Made by a program: the position numbers and the translations under genes
The notes under the pieces: model-generated
Seen by the model: the letters and a program-made list of their open reading frames with translations, nothing else
What the model was told of the DNA's origin: nothing
Databases searched by the model: none
In this document: piece after piece, positions 18,315 through 26,256 of the stretch
Layout: each line of letters begins with the position of its first letter
Numbering within the stretch: position 1 is the stretch's first letter
NCBI GenBank assembly: GCA_029863645.1
Contig: JAOTVA010000003.1
Span: 1 to 64,000, forward strand
Source: Gemmatimonadota bacterium
GTDB taxonomy: Bacteria; Gemmatimonadota; Gemmatimonadetes; Longimicrobiales; Gaopeijiaceae
Length of the DNA: 64,000 bases
Reading direction: 5' to 3'

Positions 18315-18741
18315 ACGCATACTCGTCCCGCTGGACGGCACCCCCAATGCGGAACAGGCCCTGAGGGCCGCGACCTCGATCGCGAGAGCGAGTGGAGCGC
18401 ACGTCCACCTCGCGACTGTGTTGATGCCCCCTCTAATGGAGCTTCCCGAGCTGCCGTACGAGGCCTCCCTCGGAGAAGTCGAGGCCGACTATCTGGAGGC
18501 GACAGCCGCCCGAGTGCAGGCGGCCGGCGTGCCCGGGGTTTCGACGAAGCTCCTCAGGGCCTACGACGTCACCGGGGCCCTCGAGGAGCACCGATCTCAG
18601 GTGGGAGCCGGGCTGACCGTCATGGCGTCCCACGGCCGCGGAGCCGTCGAGCGCGCCTGGCTGGGAAGCGTGGCGGATCGCTTCGTCCGCACGAGCGAGG
18701 CACCCGTGCTGTGCTCGTGCCCCTCGACGGGTCCGAGTTGA
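18307..18741 (+). CDS. Universal stress protein domain, first half of a tandem UspA
   Basis: A UspA domain of 144 aa beginning MFERILVPLDGTPNAEQALR, with the nucleotide-binding tail GLTVMASHGRGAVERAWLGSVADR. The last residues (CSCPSTGPS) are not Usp-like: they are the out-of-frame reading of the next Usp domain's start. Tandem UspA proteins normally have both domains in one chain, so a small deletion or frameshift at about 18705-18715 may have split the gene. The second domain continues in another frame from 18711. Confidence 0.8.
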   Translation: MFERILVPLDGTPNAEQALRAATSIARASGAHVHLATVLMPPLMELPELPYEASLGEVEADYLEATAARVQAAGVPGVSTKLLRAYDVTGALEEHRSQVGAGLTVMASHGRGAVERAWLGSVADRFVRTSEAPVLCSCPSTGPS

Positions 18742-19151
18742 GCGCCGGAGCGCTGGGGCCCGCGACCGCGCTGGGCGGGGCTACAGACACGACGTACGTT
18801 CTGCTCCACGTGATCGAGCCGCCCTACGCCCCCGGTGCCGCGCTGCAACCGGCGGGCTTCGAGTTCCCGGAGGAGCAAGTCCAAGCCATGCGACGCGAGG
18901 CCGAAACCCAGCTCGACGCCGCCGCGGAATCCCTCCGTGCGAAGGGCTGCACTGTCGAGACCGTCACTGAGCTCGCCGTGCCGGTCGCGAACAGAATCCT
19001 CCGTCAAGCCGAAAGCCGCCAGGCCGACTTGGTCGCGATCGCGACGCGCGGCCGGGGCGGGATCAGTCGAGCGGTGTTGGGGAGCGTCGCAGACAAGGTG
19101 ATCCGGGGGGCTGAATGCCCGGTCTTGATCACGCGACCTCCGAACCGGTGA
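18711..19151 (+). CDS. Universal stress protein domain, second half of a tandem UspA
   Basis: A UspA domain of 146 aa that opens directly on the first strand (LVPLDGSELS) with GTG at 18711 and ends with the ATP-binding motif ADLVAIATRGRGGISRAVLGSVADK. It overlaps the upstream Usp frame by 31 bases and has no clear Shine-Dalgarno, so it is either translated by re-initiation or belongs to a single two-domain gene interrupted by a frame change. Confidence 0.75.
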   Translation: MLVPLDGSELSAGALGPATALGGATDTTYVLLHVIEPPYAPGAALQPAGFEFPEEQVQAMRREAETQLDAAAESLRAKGCTVETVTELAVPVANRILRQAESRQADLVAIATRGRGGISRAVLGSVADKVIRGAECPVLITRPPNR

Positions 19152-19161
19152 GGGGGGCGGA

Positions 19162-19767
19162 ATGAACGCCGACGGTGATCGATACACCACGCTGGACGTC
19201 TCGCACGCGATCTGGGATCGCTTCTTCTGGGTAGCGCCCCTCTTGGTGATCGGCACGAAGGAGCCCGACGGCTCATATGATCTCGCGCCCAAGCACATGG
19301 CCACACCGCTCGGTTGGGAGAACTACTTCGGCTTCGTCTGCACACCCCGACACGCCACCTACCGGAACGCGATCCGGGAGCACGCGTTTACGGTGAGCTA
19401 TCCACGGCCAGACCAGCTGGTCCACACCAGCCTCTCGGCCGAGCCCCGCTGCGAGGACGGCCACAAGACCTCCATCGTGAACCTGCCGGTCATTCCCGGC
19501 GAGGTCGTCGCCGGCCCGCTACTCGACGGCGCGTACGTGCATCTCGAGTGCAAGCTCGACAGGATCGTCGAGGGCTTTGGAGAGAACGGCCTCGTCATCG
19601 GAAGCATCGTGGCGGCCAGGGTGCATGAGGACGCGCTACGGCGTCGGGCGAGGGAGGATCAACGGTTGATCGCCAAACATCCGCTGCTCGCATACCTGGC
19701 CCCCGGTCAGTACGCCATCATCGACAAGGGCCAGAACTTCCCGTTCCCGTCCGGGTTCGCCAAATAG
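19162..19767 (+). CDS. Flavin reductase-like (FMN-binding split-barrel) protein
   Basis: A 201-aa protein with the split-barrel flavin reductase pattern: APLLVIGTKEPDGSYDLAPKH followed by FGFVCTPRHATYRNAIREHAFTVSYP. These enzymes bind FMN and reduce flavin or act as small oxidoreductases; the substrate here is unknown. GAGGGGGGCGG precedes the ATG. It is the last gene of the multicopper oxidase-Usp cluster and converges on the baeRF-like gene. Confidence 0.75.
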   Translation: MNADGDRYTTLDVSHAIWDRFFWVAPLLVIGTKEPDGSYDLAPKHMATPLGWENYFGFVCTPRHATYRNAIREHAFTVSYPRPDQLVHTSLSAEPRCEDGHKTSIVNLPVIPGEVVAGPLLDGAYVHLECKLDRIVEGFGENGLVIGSIVAARVHEDALRRRAREDQRLIAKHPLLAYLAPGQYAIIDKGQNFPFPSGFAK

Positions 19768-19794
19768 GTCTACCCGCTGGATAGGGGATGCCCG

Positions 19795-20889
19795 TCATGC
19801 CTTCAGCGACGCAGGCACGAACCGGAGCCTCGCTGCAATGCCGCCACGCTCCTTCATGAGCCGGCCTCCGAGCTCCCCGCCGACCTCCTCGACCTCGGCG
19901 CCCTGCGCCAGAGCCAGGCGGATGAGGCGCTCCGCATCATCGGCGGAAGATTCGACCAAGCCGCGAGCGACGAGCATCTTGTCCACGGAGGCCGCCGCCA
20001 GCGCACGATACGTTGCGTTCCACCCACCGGTGCCACGATGTGGATCGGCGCAGCTCTGCAGGAATCCCTCCTGCCGTTCCTCCGTGAGCCGCGAAACCGC
20101 GGCTCGGACATGCGTGACGAGATCCTCTCGCTCGGCATCGAAGGCCAGCTCAGGCACCTCAGTGATGCGACCGGCCAGAGCGGGCTCTAGGTCCTTTCGC
20201 ACTGCACTGATCGCCTTCTGAGTGCCACCAAGGACCACCACCCCGTCCTCGCCCGCCATCTCGATCAACGCCTCCTCAAGGTTCTTGCGGTGGCGCCTCT
20301 CGTTCTCATCCTGAGCGCGCTTCACGTGGTCGGCACGGGTCACGCCCCGCACGCCGCTGGCCATCGAGGCCCGCTTCGAAACACCGACGTCCCCGGCCTC
20401 ATCAGGCGGCGGTTCGCCATGCAACTCCAGCTCGTCAGAGAACTCGCCCCGCTCGTAGCGGTACAGGTCGGCATGCAGGCCCATGAGCACAGCCACAATG
20501 GCCGGACGACCGACCTTGAGCGCCCTGATGTATGGCGCAACACACGCGCCTAGCCGCCAGCGCACCATCTCGGCAGGACGGAACGACAGCGCCTCCGCGA
20601 GCCACAAGCGGTCCTCTGTAGCGAAAGCGCACCACCCTTCGTGCGGGAGAATCCGGCCGAACGACTCAAGGCTGGTCATCACTCTGCCCGAGGCCTGCTC
20701 GAAAGCGGGCAGATCCGCCGGCGCTCGCGCCTCGATGTCCGACCGGAGGTGCCCCAGGGCGACATCCAGTCTCTTCCGCCACTCCGGTCCTTTGCCCGGG
20801 TCCTCGTTCTCGCGCCCGAGATACACGCTGAGCACCAATTGCTCCTCCACTGCCCGCGAAAGGCTTGCGAGATCGCTACGCGTCTTCAT
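19795..20889 (-). CDS. baeRF-like (bacterial eRF1/Vms1-related) protein
   Basis: A 364-aa protein related by overall pattern to the bacterial archaeo-eukaryotic release-factor families. The N-terminal part is VLSVYLGRENEDPGKGPEWRKR; the C-terminal half has the eRF1-like domain-3 phrase DGVVVLGGTQKAISAVRKDLEPAL and EVPELAFDAEREDLVTHV. A charged linker HVKRAQDENERRHRKNLEEAL precedes it. Known relatives (Vms1, eRF1) act at the ribosome; a role in ribosome rescue or hibernation is an inference. It starts at an ATG. Confidence 0.6.
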   Translation of the reverse strand: MKTRSDLASLSRAVEEQLVLSVYLGRENEDPGKGPEWRKRLDVALGHLRSDIEARAPADLPAFEQASGRVMTSLESFGRILPHEGWCAFATEDRLWLAEALSFRPAEMVRWRLGACVAPYIRALKVGRPAIVAVLMGLHADLYRYERGEFSDELELHGEPPPDEAGDVGVSKRASMASGVRGVTRADHVKRAQDENERRHRKNLEEALIEMAGEDGVVVLGGTQKAISAVRKDLEPALAGRITEVPELAFDAEREDLVTHVRAAVSRLTEERQEGFLQSCADPHRGTGGWNATYRALAAASVDKMLVARGLVESSADDAERLIRLALAQGAEVEEVGGELGGRLMKERGGIAARLRFVPASLKA

Positions 20890-20954
20890 GGAACACTCCG
20901 TGGGTTCGGGTCTCGCCTTTCTTCATGTCAAGAAGCGTACCTGGCTGGGTCGAG

Positions 20955-20994
20955 CCCCCGCAGGCCGGAGCGAGTCCACCACGGCTTGCGGGGG
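20955..20994 (+). other. Strong hairpin in the divergent spacer before the DUF2231 gene
   Basis: CCCCCGCAGGCC (20955-20966) and GGCTTGCGGGGG (20983-20994) pair over 12 positions with one G-U wobble and a 16-base loop, followed by AGCGTTTTC. It resembles a terminator or attenuator hairpin, yet it lies between divergent genes, where a simple terminator is not expected. Confidence 0.5.
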
Positions 20995-21081
20995 GAGCGT
21001 TTTCGTCTCCGGGTGAGATGGAATGTCCCACGCACGGGCAGAAGGGAGCCGGAGTGGGGCCGAGACTGGTGCCGGCTGATC

Positions 21082-21096
21082 TGGCTCCATTCCTGC
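21082..21096 (+). promoter_or_regulatory. Weak sigma-54-like element before the DUF2231 gene
   Basis: TGGCTC-CATTC-CTGC has the GG and GC pairs in the correct register and two mismatches to the consensus. It ends 48 bases before the ATG at 21145. It is weaker than the other elements in this window. Confidence 0.35.
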
Positions 21097-21144
21097 CAGC
21101 AGCACGGGGTACGTAGGACGACTCCACTCACAGCGGAGGATTCA

Positions 21145-21681
21145 ATGAACGCCGCGCATCTGCACCTCTTGGTGAACCACCTGCCTCTATTCGCATCTTT
21201 GTTCGCGGCCGGCGTCCTAGCTTATGCCCTCTATCGGAACCTGCCGGCGCTGGTCAACGTCGGCCTCGTGCTGGCCCTGGTCGCCGGCGTGGGCGCCTTC
21301 GCCGCTTCACAGACTGGCGAGCGGGCGGAGGGGGTGGTCGAGGAACTTCCAGGCGTGACCGAGACGGCCATCGAAGCACATGAGGGGGCCGCCGAGGCCG
21401 CCACTTGGGCCGCCATCGTGACCGGCCTACTTGCCCTGGGAGGCCTGGCGCTCCCAGACCGGGCGCAACGCACGCAGAGGCTCGTCGCGATGGCAACGCT
21501 GGCGTTGACCCTGTTGACGTTCGCCCTGGTCGCACGGGCCGCGAACCTCGGCGGCATGATTCGTCACACCGAGATCGGCTCTGCCACTTACACGCCGAAC
21601 GGGTACGTGTCGGGAACCCCGGGGGTCACTGGGGCTCCCTTCAGGGGCTCGACGGCCTTCGTCTCATCGAACCAGATGTAG
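21145..21681 (+). CDS. DUF2231-like four-helix membrane protein
   Basis: A 178-aa inner-membrane protein with about four helices. It starts MNAAHLHLLVNHLPLFASLFAAG and contains ERAEGVVEELPGVTETAIEAHEGAAE between helices 2 and 3, typical of small DUF2231-type proteins whose histidines may bind metal or heme. GCGGAGG precedes the ATG. The last ~30 residues (from TPNGYVSGTPG) read into the 3' end of the convergent PIMT-esterase gene, giving a 94-base antisense overlap. Confidence 0.7.
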   Translation: MNAAHLHLLVNHLPLFASLFAAGVLAYALYRNLPALVNVGLVLALVAGVGAFAASQTGERAEGVVEELPGVTETAIEAHEGAAEAATWAAIVTGLLALGGLALPDRAQRTQRLVAMATLALTLLTFALVARAANLGGMIRHTEIGSATYTPNGYVSGTPGVTGAPFRGSTAFVSSNQM

Positions 21682-23573
21682 GCGTCGAACTGGCGGGGTA
21701 GGGACGCCTGGAAGTAGTGACTCTGGAGTTCTGTATCGGGGCGGTAGATGACACCCACCGCACGCTCGAGTCGCGGCTCCTCCAGCTCGTCCCACACCTC
21801 TTCGCGCACGGGATCCCTGAGCTGGAGAATGAAGCTTGGGACGGCGGCCTCGTGGCAGATCGCTTCGTAGCTGTCTGGCCGCGCCGGCCGCAGCGACTTG
21901 ATCTCCAGGGGACCACCCCAATCGCTCGCAGCCGCGACGGTGCCCCGGTCCGTCCCGAATCCCACGAGGAACGCTTGTTCACGGAGCCAATTTCGGCAAA
22001 GCCCTCCGATCGTCTCTTGTCCCTGAGCTCCCATCTCCGTTGCCTCGGCGTCGCCCACGTGGCTGTTGTGGGCCCACACGACCGCTCTCGACGCCTCGCC
22101 ATGCCAGGCGAGCAGCACCCGGAGCGTCTCGAACATGTGCCGGTCACGCAGGTTCCAGGAGTGATGCCCGCCCTGGTACATCACGCGGTAGTACTGCTCC
22201 GCGTGGGCCACGAGCCGGGCGTTCTGAACCGCGTCCAGGTACCGCTCCCCGTCCGCCCCCACGTAGTCCAATCGGCGATGCAGCAAGTCGCCGAGCATCG
22301 CCACGACCTCAGCTTCGCAGAGCCGATATCGGCCGGTCATAACGGCGCGGCCGTACGTGGCCGGGTCGCGTTGCCAGGGCGTCAGGCAGCCGTACCGCTC
22401 GCGGGCGACTCGGGCGGCGTCGGGGTCCACACGGTCTAGGTAGCCGAGGACAGCGTCGATCGAGGTGTAGAGGCTGTAGAGGTCCAGCCCGTGGAAGCCC
22501 GCCCGGGCATCGGGCGCCTGACTGGCGTTCCACTCGCGGAGCCAGGCCAGGAAGTCGGCGGTCTCGCGGTTGCGCCACATCCAGGTCGGAAAGCGCGTGA
22601 AGGGTGGAGGGGCACCGTTCGGCGACACCCCTCGTGCCCAACGGTGGATCTGCGCGGCGTCGGGCCAGTCCCCTTCGATGGCCACCATCTTGAAGCCGTG
22701 CCGCTCGATGAGCTCCCGCGTGATGCGGGCCCGCATCCGGTAGAACTCGGACGTGCCGTGCGTGGCTTCCCCGATGAGCACGACGCGTGCGTCCCCGATG
22801 TGTGCCATCAGTGAGCCGAGGTCGGCGCCCTCGATCTCCGTGACGGGCTCAACGACCTCGCGGAGAAGGTGCGCCGCCCCATGCCGGGGACTCCTGGGCG
22901 CCTTCACCGCCGCGACGCGCCCTCCGGCCGGAGAGCGCCACCCCTCCTCGCCCACGAGGGGAACGAACCGAACTCCCCCCAGGTCGGTGCGCTCGAAGCG
23001 GCCGTCGCGCCTCTGCACGCACACCAAGCGCTGCTCCCGAGGCGTGTCCCCTACCGGGATGATCAAGCGGCCGCCCGGAGCGAGCTGCTCCATGAGGCTC
23101 GGTGGGGGATCGGGGCCACCCGCGGCCACGAGGATGGCATCGAAAGGAGCCGCCTCGGGCCATCCCAGCGTTCCGTCTCCGTGGCGGACGTGCACGTTGG
23201 CGTATCCCAATTCGGAGAGGCGCGCCCGAGCAAGCTCGCCCAGGGCGGGGAGCCGCTCGATCGTGTAGACCTCACCCGCCACACGCGAAAAGACAGCGGC
23301 CGCGTATCCCGATCCGGTGCCGACCTCCAGCACCCGGTGCTCCGGTCCTAGCCGCGCCTCCTGCGCCATGAGCGCCACGACGAACGGTTGCGAGATGGTC
23401 TGGCCCTCGCCGATGGGAAGCGGTGTGTCCTCGTAGGCGAACTCCTTCAGCTCCGGCGGCAGGAACGCGTCTCGGGGCACCTCCCGCACGGCTGTCAGAA
23501 CTGCCGGATCGTGAATGCCAGCACGAGCGAGATGATCGGCCAGAGCGCCGCGCGCCGTGGCGTCGCTCATCAT
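21588..23573 (-). CDS. Fusion of protein-L-isoaspartate methyltransferase and erythromycin esterase-like domain
   Basis: A 661-aa two-domain protein. Residues 1 to about 215 are a PCMT: PLPIGEGQTISQPFVVALM, SAM motif VLEVGTGSGYAAAVFSRVA and FDAILVAAGGPDPP; this enzyme repairs isoaspartate in aged proteins. From about 235 to the end is an erythromycin esterase-like domain with GEATHGTSEFYRMRARITR, MVAIEGDWPDA and WAHNSHVGDAEATEMG carrying the conserved His and Glu residues. Despite the name, such domains in stress clusters are not known to act on macrolides. The start overlaps the upstream sigma-54 activator stop (ATGA), so both are co-translated. Confidence 0.9.
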   Translation of the reverse strand: MMSDATARGALADHLARAGIHDPAVLTAVREVPRDAFLPPELKEFAYEDTPLPIGEGQTISQPFVVALMAQEARLGPEHRVLEVGTGSGYAAAVFSRVAGEVYTIERLPALGELARARLSELGYANVHVRHGDGTLGWPEAAPFDAILVAAGGPDPPPSLMEQLAPGGRLIIPVGDTPREQRLVCVQRRDGRFERTDLGGVRFVPLVGEEGWRSPAGGRVAAVKAPRSPRHGAAHLLREVVEPVTEIEGADLGSLMAHIGDARVVLIGEATHGTSEFYRMRARITRELIERHGFKMVAIEGDWPDAAQIHRWARGVSPNGAPPPFTRFPTWMWRNRETADFLAWLREWNASQAPDARAGFHGLDLYSLYTSIDAVLGYLDRVDPDAARVARERYGCLTPWQRDPATYGRAVMTGRYRLCEAEVVAMLGDLLHRRLDYVGADGERYLDAVQNARLVAHAEQYYRVMYQGGHHSWNLRDRHMFETLRVLLAWHGEASRAVVWAHNSHVGDAEATEMGAQGQETIGGLCRNWLREQAFLVGFGTDRGTVAAASDWGGPLEIKSLRPARPDSYEAICHEAAVPSFILQLRDPVREEVWDELEEPRLERAVGVIYRPDTELQSHYFQASLPRQFDAYIWFDETKAVEPLKGAPVTPGVPDTYPFGV

Positions 23574-25015
23574 TCCTCGAGTGCCGGCACCAAGCCCTGC
23601 TCGCGATACCGGTTCAGCTTCCGGTGGATCGTCCGCCGGTTGATGCCGAGGATTTCAGCGGCCGCCGATTGGCGCCAGAGGTTGCGCTCGAGCGTCGACA
23701 GGAGGTATTCCCGCTCCAAGCGCTCGAGCGTCCAGTGGTCTTCGGCGGCGCGCTCGATCAACTCCGCCTCCTCGTGCACCTGCCCGGTTCTCGGAAGGTC
23801 GAACGGAAAGCTCCGGGCCCCCGGATACATGATGAGAGAGCGCTCGATGAAATTCTCGAGTTCGCGGACGTTGCCAGGCCACCCGTAGCTCACCATCCGA
23901 GAGAGCGTGGTCGGCGACAATCTCGGTGCCGTGATTTCGTGCTCCGCCGCAAAGCGGGAAAGGAAGTGGTCCGCGAGAGGCAGGATGTCGTCCGGGCGCT
24001 CTCGAAGCGGGGGCACCTCGATCGGGAAGACGTCCAGCCTAAAGAAGAGGTCCTCGCGGAAGTCGCCGCGCTGCACTAGTCGGGATAGGTCCGTGTTCGT
24101 TGCGGCGACAAGGCGGAAGTCCACCGAGACGGGATTGCTGCTCCCCACTCTTTGAACCCGACGGTCCTGGAGAACCCGCAGCAGCTTCACCTGCACGTCT
24201 TCCGAGAGCGTGCTGATCTCGTCCAGAAAGAGCGTCCCGCCACCGGCCTCCTCGATCAGGCCCCTACGACTCTGGACGGCCCCTGTGAAGGATCCACGAG
24301 TGTGGCCGAAGAGTTCGGCCTCCAAGAGCGAGCTCGGGATCGCCGAGCAGCTGACGGCGATGAACGGCGCCTCCGCCCGCGGCGAAAGATCGTGTACCGC
24401 ACGAGCGACAAGGTCTTTCCCGGATCCTGTCTCACCCGTGACCAGGACGTTGGCCCGAGTGGGCGCGACCCGCTCCACGAGCCGGAACATCCTGTGCATG
24501 ACCGCGGTGCGTCCCACGATGGCCGACAGACCACGCTCGCTTGCCGAGCGACGAATGCACCGTACCTCCCGTCCCGCCGAGACATCCTCGAGCACTCGGC
24601 CGATGACCTGGAGCAGCCGGTCGGAATCCAAGGGCTTCTCGAGAAAGTCGTACGCGCCGGCTTTCATGGCCTCGACCGCCGACGCAACCGTCGAGCTCTC
24701 TGCCATGACGACGAATCTCGCGTCCGTCTGCAAGGCGGGCATCGCGGCGAGGACATTCAGCCCACTGACTTTGGGAAGGTCCAGTGCGAGTAGGACGACA
24801 TCGATGACCTCACGATCGATCAGATCCAATGCGGCCTGCCCATCCCCAACCGACATGACCCGAAACCCCCGGTCTAGTAGGAGGGCTTCCAACTCCCGGC
24901 GGCTGGTCGCGTCCGCGTCCGCCAAGAGCACGACCGCGGCGGATCGCTCATCGTCGCTACGCGCGGCGGCCGGGCCGTCGCCAGCCCCTCGAGCCACGCG
25001 GACACTTGTCCCCAC
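23570..25015 (-). CDS. Sigma-54-dependent activator; receiver phospho-acceptor Asp replaced by Ala
   Basis: NtrC-type regulator of 481 aa. The receiver (about residues 28-140) keeps an acidic pair (D33, D35) and the Lys of FLEKP (K127), but the phospho-acceptor position four residues before the Pro of LLALDLP is A77, so classical Asp phosphorylation is impossible. The AAA+ domain has GETGSGKD (194-201), GSFTGA (241-246, a tolerated variant of GAFTGA) and GGTLFLDEIS. A Fis-type HTH ends the protein (SAAAEILGINRRTIHRKLNRY). The start is GTG at 25015 with GAGGTGATT upstream. It is translationally coupled to PIMT-esterase and follows the CBS and Hsp20 genes on the same strand. Confidence 0.92.
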   Translation of the reverse strand: MGTSVRVARGAGDGPAAARSDDERSAAVVLLADADATSRRELEALLLDRGFRVMSVGDGQAALDLIDREVIDVVLLALDLPKVSGLNVLAAMPALQTDARFVVMAESSTVASAVEAMKAGAYDFLEKPLDSDRLLQVIGRVLEDVSAGREVRCIRRSASERGLSAIVGRTAVMHRMFRLVERVAPTRANVLVTGETGSGKDLVARAVHDLSPRAEAPFIAVSCSAIPSSLLEAELFGHTRGSFTGAVQSRRGLIEEAGGGTLFLDEISTLSEDVQVKLLRVLQDRRVQRVGSSNPVSVDFRLVAATNTDLSRLVQRGDFREDLFFRLDVFPIEVPPLRERPDDILPLADHFLSRFAAEHEITAPRLSPTTLSRMVSYGWPGNVRELENFIERSLIMYPGARSFPFDLPRTGQVHEEAELIERAAEDHWTLERLEREYLLSTLERNLWRQSAAAEILGINRRTIHRKLNRYREQGLVPALEE

Positions 25016-25141
25016 GTCGAATCACCTCTGCACTCCGGCAGACAGAGTGATTCTAGCGCTTCGCGGGGCACCTCGCCGTCAGGACCCCACAGACGCCTCG
25101 CGTAGTCGATCTCCCCTGCCAAGTCGGGCACAGATAGGGGC

Positions 25142-25564
25142 CTATACCTGCACTTGCCGCCTGAGGAGCCTTCCCACGTCGGCGGTCGCCTCGGCGATGC
25201 CCTCCAAGAAATCGTCCAGAGCGACAATCCCGACGACTCTTCCCGCGTCGTTCACGACCACCAGCCGGCGGACCTCCTTGTCGGCCATCTCCTCCAGGGC
25301 GGCTTCGGCCGCCGCGCCTTCGTGGACCGTGTGCACATCGGTCGTCATGACGCGGGCCACCGTCGTCTTCTCGGCTCGCAACCCTTCAGCCACGCAGCGG
25401 AGCACGATGTCGCGGTCCGTTAGGATGCCCTCGGGGAGGCCATCCTCGTCGGTGATGACGAGCGTTCCGACCTCGTTCTCGAGCATCTGCTTCGCGGCAC
25501 TCAGTACCGTGATGTCACCGGAGATCTTCTCCGGCAAGCGAGTGCAAATCGCAGCTACGTTCAT
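25142..25564 (-). CDS. CBS-pair protein
   Basis: A 140-aa protein made of two CBS repeats: TVLSAAKQMLENEVGTLVITDEDGLPEGILTDRDIV and TVHEGAAAEAALEEMADKEVRRLVVVNDAGRVVGIVALDDFL. CBS pairs bind adenine nucleotides and sense energy state. AAAGGAGC precedes the ATG at 25564; an in-frame upstream start would add 13 residues and lacks such a site. It sits between Hsp20 and a sigma-54 activator and resembles Hrp1 (Rv2626c) of the mycobacterial DosR regulon in architecture. Confidence 0.9.
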   Translation of the reverse strand: MNVAAICTRLPEKISGDITVLSAAKQMLENEVGTLVITDEDGLPEGILTDRDIVLRCVAEGLRAEKTTVARVMTTDVHTVHEGAAAEAALEEMADKEVRRLVVVNDAGRVVGIVALDDFLEGIAEATADVGRLLRRQVQV

Positions 25565-25705
25565 GTCCGCTCCTTTGCGGTTCGTGCCTCCGTCCCGCCT
25601 CAACCCGAGGGTTCTCTAACCGAACCCCCGTCAGGCGCTGTTCCACCTGCCGCCCTCCGGGGGCCGGTGCCCTACAAAGACCAGGCGACTCGACATCAAC
25701 ACTCT

Positions 25706-26173
25706 TCACTTGATCTCGATATGCCTACTCTTTGCCTCTTCCCCCTTGGGCATGTGAATCTCCATGATGCCGTCGTGGAAGTCGGCCCGGATCTTCTCGG
25801 CCTCGACGTTGCGCGGCAGCGTGAAGCTACGCTCGAAGGTGCCGTACGCACGTTCCCGAACATGAGTCCGGCCGTGTGCCTCCTCGCGTTCGGTCTTCTT
25901 CTCGCCCTTCAGGGTGAGGACGTTGTCGTCCACGGACAAGTGCACGTCATCCTTGGACAGACCCGGAAGCTCGGCGGTGAGCACGAACTCGCCATCCTCC
26001 TCGACCAGCTCCACGGCGGGGAACCAATCGACCTCGGAGAATAGGGGAGCCTTGAATAGTGAAGCACCGAAGGCGGGGTAGTCCGTCCAGCGGCGCAGGC
26101 CGTCATTCATGGTCTCCAGCTCGTGCCACGGGGAGACGTCCGCTCCCCAACGCTTGGTGGTGAGCGCACGCAT
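25706..26173 (-). CDS. Hsp20/alpha-crystallin small heat-shock protein
   Basis: ATP-independent holdase of 155 aa. The alpha-crystallin domain spans about residues 45-150, with WFPAVELVEEDGEFVLTAELPGLSKDDVHLS, LTLKGEKKTE and the conserved FERSFTLPRNVEAEKI. The short C-terminal tail ends HIEIK. The ATG at 26173 has a strong GAGGAGG. A sigma-54 element (26242-26256) and a leader hairpin (26201-26221) lie upstream. It heads a probable minus-strand unit of hsp20, CBS gene, sigma-54 activator and PIMT-esterase. Confidence 0.95.
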   Translation of the reverse strand: MRALTTKRWGADVSPWHELETMNDGLRRWTDYPAFGASLFKAPLFSEVDWFPAVELVEEDGEFVLTAELPGLSKDDVHLSVDDNVLTLKGEKKTEREEAHGRTHVRERAYGTFERSFTLPRNVEAEKIRADFHDGIMEIHMPKGEEAKSRHIEIK

Positions 26174-26200
26174 CAGAATCCTCCTCTCCTCTAGAGTCTT

Positions 26201-26221
26201 GGCCGACCCGTTTGGTCGGCC
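26201..26221 (-). promoter_or_regulatory. Leader hairpin of the Hsp20 mRNA
   Basis: GGCCGACC and GGTCGGCC form an 8-bp perfect stem with a 5-base loop. On the minus strand this lies about 10 bases into the transcript predicted from the sigma-54 element and about 28 bases before the start codon, leaving the Shine-Dalgarno free. It may stabilise the 5' end of the mRNA. Confidence 0.5.
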
Positions 26222-26241
26222 CCATGCAACCTCCCTCGATC

Positions 26242-26256
26242 GCACGACGCGTGCCA
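26242..26256 (-). promoter_or_regulatory. Sigma-54 -24/-12 promoter of hsp20
   Basis: The minus strand reads TGGCAC-GCGTC-GTGC: a perfect -24 box and one mismatch in the -12 box, with GG and GC 12 bases apart. It is almost the same as the DUF4382 element (GGCACGCGxCxTGC in both). The predicted leader is about 57 bases. Confidence 0.75.

Noticed and set aside
21588-23573. Macrolide resistance gene
   Set aside because: The esterase-like domain is fused to PIMT and sits in a stress cluster; nothing supports antibiotic hydrolysis.
24874-25227. Minus-strand frame of 117 codons between the CBS gene and the sigma-54 activator
   Set aside because: The middle part looks mildly protein-like (LAGEIDYARRLWGPDGEVP), but both ends are shadows of neighbours and no ribosome site fits; possibly a remnant.
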